Source: Psilocybe azurescens (taxonomy: Eukaryota; Basidiomycota; Agaricomycetes; Agaricales; Agrocybaceae). Taken from it: a stretch of DNA of 64,000 nt. Positions 34,342-45,820 of this stretch are shown here, in pieces. The stretch lies in assembly GCA_023853785.1 (NCBI GenBank), contig JAJIRX010000555.1, forward strand, positions 620,001-684,000, in the 5' to 3' direction. The position numbers and the translations under genes were made by a program. A model generated the notes under the pieces. The model was not told the DNA's origin. It did not search any database and saw nothing but the letters and a program-made list of their open reading frames with translations. Numbering within the stretch: the first letter of the stretch is position 1; each line of letters starts with the position of its first letter.

Positions 34342-36142
34342 ATGTCCACAAACAACAACCGCGACTTGCCTCCCAGCAGACACCACTCCCCCGTAACTGC
34401 CCTCGCCTCCCTCGAGTCTCTCCAGCAGATTCAGCGCAGAGGCTCAATCACTGACCCGTACCTTCATGCAGCGACAAAGTCCAATACAAACTACCGCCAC
34501 CCCGCAGACCAGTACTCCTCTGCTGCCTCCTCCGGCCCCTCCTCGACCCACCAGGACTCCACCTCGAAGCACTATCTCTCAGACCCCCGTCCCTCGTCGC
34601 CGTATGTCTTTGGCGACGCAACCGTTCATTCAGGGGAGCCCAGTTCCCAGCTCAGGAAGATCCTCCATTCGCCCTCCTCAGACCACATGGCCCCCGCCAG
34701 CCGCCCTCGCTCTCTCATGAGTCCCATGCATCGTCCCGCAACCATTCAGGTACTTCGCTCCGGCACCTTTATATGTAAATGCAGTCATTAACCGGCACAT
34801 TGTCCATTCTTCCAGGAAAACTCTCCTCCAAGGAACAAAGTCATATGCAGCTTGACAGCGATAGACACACTTTTGCTCGCCCAAGTATTCGCGAAAACCC
34901 CCCAACATTTGACTTTAATATGCGGAGACACTCTATCGCTGTCGGCCAGAATCCAATAACACTACCCAATCTTTCGTCCACTCTGCACGGCACAAAAGGA
35001 AGATGTCTATAGATCGAAGCGCTTTTGCCCCAGTTGGCGAAGACACCGACTCTCATTTGGTAGGACCGGGTATGCCTAGTGTAATGGACGTCGATACCGA
35101 TGCCCCCGCTCCTAAAAAGACGAGGGTCGACAATAGACACTCAACGGATCGCTCAGTTGAGTCTGAATGATCGTCGCAGCTCGGTCGACTCTCGTGGAAG
35201 TCACTGGATGCTGAGTGAACGACGGGATTCGGCACCTTCCCTGTTTGCAAGTGTCCCTGGCATAAGTTCATCAGAGTCACATCACGGTCGAGTTTCATCC
35301 AGCATAGCTTCTTTTTCATGGCCGGCCAACGAAGGTCCCAATTCATCTCTACAAAACGAATCAAACTATGGAAACAGATCGTTTGACCCTGTACACGAAT
35401 TGAACGTAGTGCCGCCTACAAATTATGCTCCCGATCGCAGAATGTCCGTCCCGGACAATCTCACTCACCCTTCATCGAGAAGCGTTCATTCACGGTCCCG
35501 TCCTCCATCACGCCAAAACACAGATCCTAACAGCCACTCTGGTCTATCTTCCGGTCAGGAAGAACAGTCCGGTGCTTCATCTCCAAATACCGCCGTCAAA
35601 GGTAAGGACAGGGACACTGGAATGACCCCATATTCTCGCTCCCCAGAATTGAGGGTATCTCACAAACTTGCTGAAAGAAAGAGGAGAAAAGAAATGAAGG
35701 AACTTTTCGATGAGCTCCGAGCCCAGCTGCCTGCTGATCGAGGTATGAAGGCTAGCAAATGGGAAATTTTGAGTAAAGGTGATCCCATTATGTCTTGTTA
35801 TCTCTCGTCTCCCTATGCTAAGGTCGTCTGCTAGCAATCGACTTCGTTGCTCAGTTAAAACAGTCACACCAAGAAATGGCGCAAGAAGTCAACATGCTTA
35901 GACAGCAGCTTCACGGGCAACGTCCGGATGCAATGCCTGCATTTCCTGTTGCAGGCCCTTCTTCGCATAATTCATACGGCCAACCTATTCTTCCGTCGTT
36001 TCCCCCTCCTCTTATACAGCCCCACCAGAATTCTCAGAACCAGTCTGGTCACCCTGATTCCCGACCAAATTCGAGCCAAAATCCCTTCCCACCCCTCAAT
36101 TCTTCGTCGCAAAACGGCAGAGGGGACTCTCATCCTACATGA
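34342..36142 (+). CDS. bHLH transcription factor, class B E-box type
   Basis: The disordered Ser/Pro-rich N-terminus starts at 34342 ([18 protein letters not shown]). The basic helix-loop-helix region is at about 35650-35870: [20 protein letters not shown], loop, then [16 protein letters not shown] after an intron. The His-Glu-Arg positions of the basic region (H-x3-E-x3-R spacing) predict CACGTG binding. A Gln-rich helix ([15 protein letters not shown]) extends helix 2 like a short zipper, followed by a Pro/Ser/Asn-rich tail. Three one-base shifts split the N-terminal part: the C run at 34691-34695, the A run at 34994-34997 (losses) and the A run at 35114-35118 (gain). Correcting them gives one continuous protein of about 560 residues. 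No target or pathway can be named from sequence. Confidence 0.85.
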
Positions 36143-36472
36143 TCACCCACGCCACTTTGTCTGTTTCTTTGTCTATTTATGGCTGACACAACGATGTTTG
36201 CACCCTCGCTTTCTCAAGGACGGTACACACACTTTTTTTTTTGTTATATATATGACATTTTGTCGTATTCGGGATTCTTTTATGTCGATGCCGCTTCTCG
36301 ACAAATTGGTTTATTGCCTCTGCAAAATTAGTTAGACCATGGTGTGCACTTTGTACATCAATGTTTGGATCCCTGGGACATGTAATATTTATTGCCTTGA
36401 GCATGAAACATAGACTGGTTCAGTGACTCTTGATACAATTGATTATGGATCAATGAAAGTGGCAACAGTGGT

Positions 36473-37530
36473 CTACAGAAGTCCTTCTGAGCGAAGTGCG
36501 CCCATGATCAAGAAAGCAGACCTCTGATCTCTGTCTACGCCTACCCAGTCGCCTTGCTTCCACTCCACAATATCGGTACCATCCCATGCGTAGGGATCAT
36601 CATTCATAACCTCTGGTTCTGGATCTTTCATTTCTCTCACTTCTTGGTCACGGTCCCACAGTACATCCTCCCATTGGGCATCACTAATTGTCACTGCGAC
36701 GGTTTTAGCGTCGGGCAGGTTTGGTAGAATCGAGGTTAATAAATTGGAGAGCAACTCCGACGTCCCATCAGCTACAGCAGAGTGGAGGACAGGAAGAGGG
36801 AGATATTCGGCCTTTTGCTAAAAGTAAGAAGATGTGTTATATGATACAGAAAGTATTCTTACCTCTAATAGCATTCCTTTGATTGCTCCTCCAGCCAGTT
36901 GGACGTTCCCAACGCGCACCAGCCAATCTGTGCCGATGGAAAAGGTGCGGCCTTCAATCGTTAGTTGTTGCCCGTTAATATTGTTTCTTTGCCCTGTTGC
37001 TTGTCGAACTGAGATCCAGCGAGCCTTTATCTGTGCCAATAACTGCTCTAGCCCACCAGGAGGCCTGAGTGTAAGAAAGGTGTTTCTGTAATGAGAAGGA
37101 CTCTGAAGATAAATTGCTTCCCTGACCCGGGGGTGCAGCAGCGAGAACATCCGCTCTGCTAGGAGCCGCGGGGTCTTCGAGAAGAATAAAGACATTCTCA
37201 TCCAAGGTGAGAGCAAACATATTTCGTTCGCTTTGGATGTTGGCATCGGGTATTTGGCCCAGCACGGAGCGGTATGATTTAACGGAAAGATGCCATCGAG
37301 AGTGAAACAACGCCTACAGCTAAACTGGTCAAATAATGGTGTGCGATGCAAGGGATACAGAACATACAGAGTGATTGGTGCGCAGATTGGCCTGGACGAT
37401 ATCTATGCCATTGGACGGCGCATTGAGCCAACGAGCTAATCTGCGCAAAGTTTCAGGAAAGCATACATCAAGCGCCGCCAGCACTGAACTAGTAGTGCGC
37501 ATCGAGCAATACTTACCCTGTAAAGCCCAT
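36473..37530 (-). CDS. MED20: Mediator subunit MED20
   Basis: MED20 (Srb2 in yeast) is in the Mediator head module, next to MED18, and helps pass activator signals to RNA polymerase II. The start at 37530 (MGFT) is spliced to ARWLNAPSNGIDIVQANLRT, then WHLSVKSYRSVLGQ, the family-typical VFILLEDPAAPSRADVL, RWISVRQATGQ, TIEGRTFSIGTDWLVRVGNV and LAGGAIKGMLLE, and finally AEYLPLPVLHSAVADGTSEL. The join between DVLAAAPPG and NTFLTLRPPGGLEQL works if the five-G run at 37129-37133 held one more base. About 265 residues. Divergent from ORC4, 234 bp away. Confidence 0.9.
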
Positions 37531-37764
37531 CAAAGAATTTGCCTTACCCGGGTTTTCAAGAAGCAATTGAAGTTAGGCAAAGAGAGATCAATTCAAGACT
37601 CGGGTTTGGGTCGAGTCCAATGTTAACGATAACGGCTCGAGTTCAAGTCACGGTGTCCATGAACAGTCACGCTTGAAGACTTTCACGTGCAGTGACATGT
37701 CGTGTTGTGACTGCATACACTACTACTCATCTCTTCAAATCGTCCTACGCGTTTAAACACTGCT
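37531..37764. promoter_or_regulatory. Divergent MED20/ORC4 promoter with CACGTG and ACGCGT
   Basis: A CACGTG E-box lies at 37684-37689 and an ACGCGT (MCB-like) element at 37747-37752, only 12 bases before the ORC4 ATG. The latter is a candidate G1/S element for ORC4, as for other replication genes; both assignments are by motif only. Confidence 0.45.
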
Positions 37765-40505
37765 ATGCCGCCGAAACGAAAACAAGCCCCCGAACCAGAC
37801 GTACCAATTGCAACCAAAAACTTCGATCGCGAGCAGTCCCTTTTCCAGTTGAACCACCAACCAAATTCGACACCACGACGTCTCGTCGCGACCAACTTAC
37901 ATCCTCCCCAAGAAAAGCCTCGAAAGCTTCTGTCAAAGCTGACACAAACATCTCAAGTAACGAATTCGACGACATAAGCAATGTCGTTTCTGAGCCTCCC
38001 GAGGGACATCGTCAGCTACCAAAGGCAAGGGTGACCAGGGTATATGGCAAGGCTGGCAGTACGTGATTCTAAGTAGTGTCTACAAATTTCCAGTGACACT
38101 TTTGCAGAGCAGAAGACCAAAGCGATAACTCAAGATTCACATGGTCCTGAGTCACATTCATCAGCGCAACTGGATCTTCCTGTGCGTCGACAATCGCGGC
38201 GTGGCACTGGAATCGTGGCTGTGGTTGTCGCCGTGGCTAAAGCTCCTGCTAAAAAGTCGACTAAGCGGGGGACCACTTTGACTGCAAATTCTGTCGAACC
38301 AATTATCCCCGCCGCAAATATGCCTCTAAGGAGGACTTCCAGGCGGACGACGTCTGCTGCCATTGTCGCGGCGGAGACAGACATGGCAGTAGACGAACCA
38401 TTACCCAAAGCACCTCCAAAGAAGGCTACCAAGCGCAAAACGACCGCTGCAATTGTGGAAAGCGATATGGACGTAGATGCATATGTAGGGAAGACTCCAA
38501 AGAAAAGGACCACCAGACGGACACATTCCACTGCGGATACAGACATGGACGCCAACTCATTGCCTGAAGTGACCCTTAATGAGGAAGCTAGGCGGCAAAC
38601 TTCCTCTGAGCCCCCACAAACAGCCGCCGCAGTGGTTAACTCTTTGGTTGAGGAACCTGTAAAGACAAATAATAATCTAATGCCTTTCTCTGACGTTGCG
38701 GATATAAACGAAGATGTTGACATCGCTGCGCCTAAATCGCCTCTGAAGAAGATTGCTATGTTGGCGACTTTCGGTGTAAACGGAGACTCGCTACGAGATT
38801 CATGCTCACCTCCGCATTCTACTATTCCCCAAATCCCCGAATTTAACGAGGCCTCGAACATTCTTCCTATACACTTGCATGCTTGCTTCCATGCTCAGAA
38901 GCGGGCAATTATGAGGATGTTGCAACGCCCGACGTGCGAAGCTAACGGTCCCAAATCAGAAGATTCTGTGAATGACATCGCGGTCAACCAACTTGCCGAT
39001 CTGATTAAAGGAACGGTAGAACGAGCTGAAGGGAATAGCTGTCTTCTCCTTGGTCCTCGAGGCAGTGGAAAATCTGCTGTGCGTTATTGTCTTTTATATA
39101 CTTGTTGTCAAACTCATTCTTTGCGCCCAGATGGTTGAAAGATGTCTCGACAGCCTTCCAAGTAAACCTGTCGTTCTCCGCCTCTCTGGGTGGGTGCAGA
39201 ACACCGACCGGCATGCACTACGGGAAATTGCTATCCAACTCTTGCAGCAGACGGGCTCAGCATTGCTCTCAGAGATTGAGATTAATTCAACGACCCCTCC
39301 CGCTGAAATAAATCAAGATGAAGATAATCCATTCCTCGACAAGTATGACGATTCAAATGCAGAATCCGGATATTCCACCATGTCTCTACCCCCTTCCTCC
39401 CACCTTCACTCTCTTATCCCAGCCCTTCTGACGCTAAAACGACCGGTGATAGTCATTCTTGACGCATTTGATTTATTCGCTCTGCACCCTCGACAGTCGT
39501 TGTTGTATTGCCTCCTGGATACCGTTCAAAATTGTCGCGCTAGCTCAGAAAGTCGAGGCATTGCGGTCATCGGAGTTACTTCCCGCCTCGACACCATTCA
39601 ATTGCTCGAGAAGCGCGTCAAAAGCCGCTTTTCAGGAAGAACAATACGCACAGCGCCACCCAATAGTCTTGACAGTTATCTTTCGTATGCACGAGTTAGC
39701 CTTCAACCTTTCCCCTCCGGAGATGTCTTAGGAGAACAGGCGGAATGGAATCAACTATGGAGTTCGAATGTAGACAAATTTCTTGCAGATGATGATGTCC
39801 TGAAGGTCTTCAAGGAAACATTCAGCATCAACAGGGAGCTCACAGTGATCACTCGTATTCTTGTAGGTTTATTTTCTGCCACTCTAACTTTCCATGTAGA
39901 TACTGACTGCGCTCCTTAGACAAAATCTGTTCTTCTTCTAGATTTGGGCCAGCCTTACCTATCGCATAAAACTCTTTTAGTTTCTGCCGAATTGCAACGT
40001 TCTCGACCTCCTATTCTCCACCTCGACAGTATGTTCTCTGACATGTCTTATTAAACCAGGGAAGCTAACTGACTTTTCAATCAGGTTTATCATACCCGGC
40101 AATATGTCTTGTGATCGCAAGTGTCCATTTGGATACAAGTGGCCAAACCAGTTTCACCTTCGAAATGTTGTTCGAGATCTTTCGAGATCAAGTACGAGCG
40201 TCCCAATCGGCACCCGTGCAAGTCAACGGAGGAAGCATCGGAATGGTGTCGTGTACCCGTGAGGTTTCAATGAGTGTTCGTGTTTTTCCCAGTATCTTGT
40301 ATAATTCATTCAGCTGATACGCTTTTTCCAGGCCTTCGAAAACCTAATTTCTGCAAGAATATTCATTCATATTTCTGGACCGTCTACCAACACGTCGAAA
40401 GAATTTATGAAATATCGCTGCATCTTGGATAAAGCTGTTATAACAAAACTGGTGGAACAATCGGGACAAATCAATTTGAAAAAATGGCACGGTAAAGCTA
40501 AATGA
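37765..40505 (+). CDS. ORC4: Origin recognition complex subunit 4, long basic N-terminus
   Basis: AAA+ subunit of the complex that marks replication origins. The start at 37765 gives MPPKRKQAPEPDVPIATKNF. The N-terminal part (about 370 residues) is disordered and basic, with repeated Lys/Arg clusters (KAPAKKSTKRGT, KAPPKKATKRKT, KTPKKRTTRRTH) alternating with acidic TDM(D/A)VD-like stretches. The AAA+ core begins near HACFHAQKRAIMRML, with Walker A LLLGPRGSGKSA (about 39046-39081; intron right after) and Walker B-like VIVILDAFDLFA. The C-terminal ORC4 domain ends in the winged-helix region (LSYPAICLVIASVHLDTSGQ; AFENLISARIFI; LKKWHGKAK). One shift, at the four-T run 37841-37844, breaks the N-terminus and would be repaired by one T. 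About 790 residues, far longer than human ORC4 (436). Confidence 0.92.
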
Positions 40506-41032
40506 AGACAGACTAAGGTTAGAAGTGCGGCATATATCATGTACGATTATGTCAATAGTCAATGTAAATTACATTGGATGGTTTGTTGAAATGGAAGGAA
40601 TTTACTCTCTACATATGTCCTTATTAACACAGTCATCTTTGTTTACAACTCATCCTGGCTGACAGTGCAATTTGAGCCCGCTAAAGTTCATTGTCATGGT
40701 TTACATGGTCTATTGGATGCACACAGCTCGAGCAAGGTTTCGCATAGGTGACGTATATGAACTTGGGCATGGTAAGAGCAAGGATACAAAGAAATCGAGA
40801 AGAGAGCGTTTGCACTTATGCTCAACGGTGCGAGTTACATGTTGAAAATGCCACTGGCTAGGGCCATTCAAGATCTTAGGTGATTCAACGGGCCATTCCC
40901 ACTGCCCTGGGTGAACATGGTTATTTTGAAATCGGAGAAAGCGAAGGGCACAATCTTGCCTGTGAATGTCGTCTTCGTCGGACCAGTATGAGCAATCATC
41001 GTCATTTGTATGTGGTAAATGAGAAAATTCCG
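40506..41032. other. Convergent 3' intergenic region
   Basis: 527 bp between the ORC4 stop and the stop of the minus-strand membrane orphan. Only short open frames without motifs; nothing else seen. Confidence 0.4.
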
Positions 41033-42958
41033 TTACTGTGATGAAATCAGGGTATTAGTATATTCATGTAAATCCACCACACCTTCTTTCTTACTGTCGA
41101 CTTCGGGAATATCTTCTAAGTAGATATATGGCATGCGACATCTCCTTAATGGCGTTGATTTCTTCCTTCGAGTTCGAGTAGGTGTACATCCATCAAAGGA
41201 TTTAGAACCGTCGATCATGACTTTGAAGTTGTTATCAATAAACATATCGGGGTCCCATTCACTTGTTTCTTGGACCAACTCTTCTAGAAAGTCTAGCAAA
41301 TTGTCATCGGATCGCTCTTGTTTTGCATTAAGCGAGCGCTGTCTCCTTGAAGATTCTCTGACACAAGGCCCAGGAGTGTCTGGGCTGCAGCACTCCGGAT
41401 CCCTAGGTTGCGCCTGTGTGGTGCCCAGGGAAGAGGTAAAAGGAATTGAGAGTGACTGATCGATTTCGCCATGCTTATGCTCCCATTTACGTTGATTATC
41501 GTTGTTCTGTTCAGCCATCAAGAAGGGAAGAGGGCTCTCACTACTATCGGGATCATTTTGGGGAGATTCATCTGTAGGAAGAAACATTCTGCGCAATGGG
41601 GAAGGACCGACTTTGGAGCTACGACTCCATACTCTTTCCCTAGGCGGTGGTATTGTAATTCGAGGTTTCACAGGTAAGATACATGATAATTCCCCGCTAT
41701 AGCAATAATCTCCGTACGAACCGTCCAATGTTTCGCCAGAACGTGTGGAGGCAGTTATCTCTGCTATGTCTGAGTCCCAATCCGATGTTGGTTGTAGATT
41801 GTCTTGGTGGTTGGAAAGAAGAGGAGCGTGATTTTCGGCACCCAACGAACCGTCGATCAAAAGCCCTCAGAACAATTTTTTACTGCACCCGACGCCGTGA
41901 CGCTGGCAAAAAATTTGTAGTAGCAGTCTTGGGAGATTTGAAGTGTTCCGCGAGTTGGATGATTTCCAGACCAATCCCTTCTCCCTCTGAGCCTGAGTGC
42001 CGAGATAAGATATAAGAACCAGTTCGTTGTTCTACAGTGTGAGACATAGAATCAAGTTTCTGAGAATCCCGGGTACTTGACAGATCAGAGGGCTGGAGGA
42101 CAATAGACGCTTGGGTCTTCAAAAATCAGGCCTTGACCGTCTGCCAATGCATAAGCCAGAAGGATAACCCATGTATTCTCCAGACAAAATCTCATTTCTC
42201 CAAGAGGTGATTTCTGGACTATGCGCTTCCTCCGAGAAGCTGGAGCGTTTCGTGCCAGAATCAAATCGCATTGCCAGTGAAGGTATAGATAATTCGGCGT
42301 TCTTCAATAAGGCGGTGAGCTTGTGTCTATGCCAGTCTGCGTGGTGTCGAGGTTTGACGCCAGAGGCCAGTTCTGGAGAATACATACAAGGGTTTTGGTC
42401 GGAATTTACAGAGATGCTTTTATATCTGCGAGAACCCGTTGGAACAAGCGAACCCTGACCAGACTGTGGTCGATTGCCAGAGATTTTGTCCGAAATAGCC
42501 GAGTACCTTGTTTCCCATGAAGGAGATCCGAAAATCCCAACCAGGAGTGCAGACCTCACGTATTTCTTTGAGTTGGAGGAATGCTCGCCCCAGAGAGGTA
42601 GGGAAGAGGCAGAGAACTCATCGCGCCAAACAAATTGCGAGGCGTAAGGGCCATTGCGCTGATTTTTTCGACGACGAGACACATATGCCCACTTGACAAG
42701 AAACAGAAGAACGACTACGGTGCCCAAAATCGAAATCGCGGTGATATATGACGTCCCTTTCGACATTCGTATGGCGTCATCATGCTGTTCCAACATCGGT
42801 GCGGAGCCAGTTACTTCCAATTCCTTGGAACTTGCTAAAGCAAAAAGAGAAAGGCTATGCGGAAGTACATCTGAAAGTATGTGGCTAGATACAATCAGTG
42901 GTAATGGAGTCGGTGAACGCGCAGTAAGTTGTCTTGAGTTTGGCTTTGGCCTGCTCAA
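41033..42958 (-). CDS. Single-pass membrane protein of unknown function
   Basis: Not recognised. One strong membrane span (ITAISILGTVVVLLFLVKWA, near 42675-42735) is followed at once by an Arg/Lys cluster (RRRKNQR), so the long C-terminal region should be cytosolic. The N-terminal region (about 75 residues before the span) is Ser/Pro/Leu-rich and has no ATG at the frame's upstream end; an internal Met (near 42800) may be the start, or an upstream exon is missing. The cytosolic part is Ser/Asp/Glu-rich, with a conserved-looking patch LLDFLEELVQETSEWDPDMF near 41270. Three one-base losses break it: A runs at 42121-42125, 41908-41913 and 41859-41862. Filling them makes one continuous protein of about 640 residues. 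It resembles fungal one-span sensors in layout only. Confidence 0.55.
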
Positions 42959-43322
42959 GTAACGTGGCCGCGGTCCGCCAACTCTTCGGGGCTAGGCCAG
43001 TGGCCGCAAGTTGTTTGCTCAATGTTTGCTGCAGTAGATGGCCGTTACATTAATGGAATCGAAATATTGACGACGACATCCGGAAATTCAATGACAAGGG
43101 TGCTAATTCATGGTAGGCTAGTTCTATCCTCTGATTATCATTAACACACTGTTTTAAGTGCCAGTGTTGCTGTCCGGGTGTTACTTAAACCGAGGCTGTA
43201 TCCACTTTCGATCCACTTGTTGTCCATTTGGAGTGAAATCCAATTGATTCAATACAACGTAAAGATGTCATCAACAGTCCGCATACGAGTCAAATTTGAG
43301 TTAAGATTTTCAATTTAATCGT
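42959..43322. other. Intergenic: upstream of membrane orphan, downstream of CipC gene
   Basis: 364 bp between two minus-strand genes, so it should carry the membrane orphan's promoter. An open frame without ATG (about 42890-43060, minus strand) reads as plausible protein and might be a missed first exon of that gene; not supported further. Confidence 0.3.
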
Positions 43323-43905
43323 TCAATAGTCACCGGCAGAAACGTCATAGAGCTGTTCTTTAGCTAGTGTAGGAAAAATATTAATATAGTAGTATTACTG
43401 CGTTGAAAAAGTAAGGGTTCACCATGGTGTTTTGCTTTCTCTTTGTCAACGAAGTCAAGCTATAGCTACTTAAGTTATCTTTCCATTGAATAAGGTCGAT
43501 GGCACTTACACCTTTGGTCTCCACTATGCGATCAACAAAGGCACCAGAAAAAGCAGCTCTATCGGTGCTTCAGAAGTTATCATATGTTATAATAAAAATA
43601 TTTACTTACAGCAGTTCCTTGGCCTTTGCGTGCGATTCAGGTTGGCCATTGTTCTCGCAATGCTTCTCGTATGCTTTGGCAGCCTGCAGAGGCATTGCAT
43701 TACAGGTCACCGTAAAGGGAAAAAATATGTACTTACTTCGTAGGATGCAGCTGCGGCAATCAACTCATGGGACAAGGCTGCTTTGTGGGGGCATTTACAA
43801 CCTGAAGAACAGTGGTATTGGTTAGTGATGGACTCAGCACAAGAGCCCATATAATACCTGGTCGTAGGCACCGGCTTGATCAGAGTCATCGTCGAACCAG
43901 CCCAT
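43323..43905 (-). CDS. CipC-like protein (DUF3759)
   Basis: CipC-type proteins are small soluble fungal proteins first found as concanamycin-induced in Aspergillus and often strongly expressed in stress or symbiosis; function unknown. The start at 43905 gives MGWFDDDSDQAGAYDQV, then the family core HELIAAAASYEAAKAYEKHC, ESHAKAKELL, FSGAFVDRIVETKG and LDFVDKEKAKHHAKEQLYD, stopping at 43323. Six exons with introns of about 50-65 nt. The frame slips once in the five-G run at 43787-43791 (NAP-HKAALSHE needs six). A second slip is likely near 43547 (run of five A, T on the coding strand) at an exon start. About 110 residues. Confidence 0.88.
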
Positions 43906-45820
43906 ATCAGTAGATGTATGCAGGTGAAGTGAGGATAATGGTGGGATCACAGAAGTCTGCAGGATCAAGCAACACCATCGAGCCTTTTATATTTTGATAG
44001 CACAATGCCCGCAGCTGATTCCGTTGGGGTTAATGAGTATACATGGAAGACAGATATAAATACTCTGTGGAACGTACCATGATGACCAAACAAAGATTCC
44101 CCTATCGACTCCCATCGATGGGAGGGTGGCTGCAAAGTAGCCGCAAGAGGCGGAACTGGGAGGTCTATTTTGGGGTTTCTATTTTGGGGTTGAAAGGATA
44201 TTTTTAGTAACATCTATCAATCTTGATTTGGACATCGATATGGCTTCATGACCGTAGGTGGTAAGACTGCTGACATGGATAATCATGTGGAGAGATTCGA
44301 ACGCATGTGGTGAATGCAAAGAAGGACAACACCTAAGATAGGCGCATGCACGATCCACAAACATCATGTGACACAGCGTGACAATCGCCCAATTCTCAGT
44401 ATTTTCTTAATGGCACATCGCGCGGCTCGCACAATTTGCGTTATTTGCCAACAGCGACTCGTTGTTTATTTCAAATACCCCCTCCGCGGGCCACAAAGGT
44501 TCCCGGTCTGATTTGCATTATTTATTGCAAAGACTCCGTTCCGCGGGACGGTCTGTTTAAGTAATTTGAAAATTTGCTTTGTCATCGTACTCTCTTGAAC
44601 AAGTGGCCAAAAAAGTAACTGGAGTCTTTTGTTTGACCATTATGACCATGGCTGATCCGATATATCTGATTTTTGGTGAGCATGGGGACCTTATAAAGCA
44701 GAGAGGATTCCCAAAAATTCAGAATATTCAAATTAAATTTGAATGATAAATATGACTATTTCTCCTTCTGTTGATGACGGAGTTTTTATTTTCAGAGCTC
44801 TGTCTTTCGGGAGGCTGTAAAATTGCATATTTGAAGCATGAGACAAGTTAAATTATCTGCATTTTTTAAAATTGAGATATTCAGGTTAAAAGTACAAGGT
44901 ATACAGCCATAATTACCATTTTCACACAATATACTTACTAGTACATCTTCTTTCTTAATTCAGATCCCCTCGTAAAATTAAGCTATAGACTTGATTCAAG
45001 CGGTTCCACACTCAAATTAATAACATCTAGATTCTATGAAATTTGTAAAGTCTGTATAATGAGTTTCTTATACAGATCAGTCATGAGTCTAGGCAAGGGG
45101 TGTCACTAGAGGATTCCATGCGGTCAGCCCATCCCATGGGGTCGTGAGATGATGCCCACTTGCTATGCAGCTGGACTACAGGCATAACTTCCTATTATAG
45201 TATTATAGCTCAGATTGTTGATAAGATAAATAATGATCAATTTTAATGACCACTACCTTCCAAGTCAGATTGTGCTACTATCCCACCACAAAACCTCGTA
45301 CAGTTTTATTTATATGTTCCGTTTCCTTTTCCCTCCAGGACTCACCTTGTTACCTATTGATAGCGTTGTGATCAGCAGTGCCACACGGCAAGCAGGCTGA
45401 CCACACGGAATCATCCAGTGGAGCTTCCTTGAGTCTAGGCCACTCAGAGTCATTGTCAAAATGACGTTGCTATTGCACGTGATTAATGAATGAACGTTAA
45501 ATTAGTACCACTGTGACCCCAAGTTTTGAACTGCTCCTGAAGGTCGCCCTTGTGTTGCTCCTCAAATTTACTACTTTACGAGAGCTTTCAGAAATAATTA
45601 AGGTTGGTTATCGCGCAATAACTCCATAATAGGTGCAACAGAGAAACAAACGATTTGTTATCTCAGTGCAGCATACTACGTAGTGCCCGGCGACAACCAG
45701 ACACCGTCGCTAACTCTAGGCTTCAACTTGGTTTCTTGGTCTAATAGACGCCATAGACGCGTTTCTTGTGAGGAAACTAGTGCGACTTATTTCGACGTCT
45801 GGGGAAAACACCTAGCAACT
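43906..45820. other. Second gene-poor AT-rich stretch
   Basis: About 1.9 kb between the divergent CipC and lipase genes. It holds both promoters and little else I can name. Two GC-rich patches, with CCGCGGG at about 44484 and 44532, stand out from the AT-rich background. No open frame with a supported splice pattern, no terminal repeat pair and no tRNA-like fold was found by eye. Confidence 0.45.
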
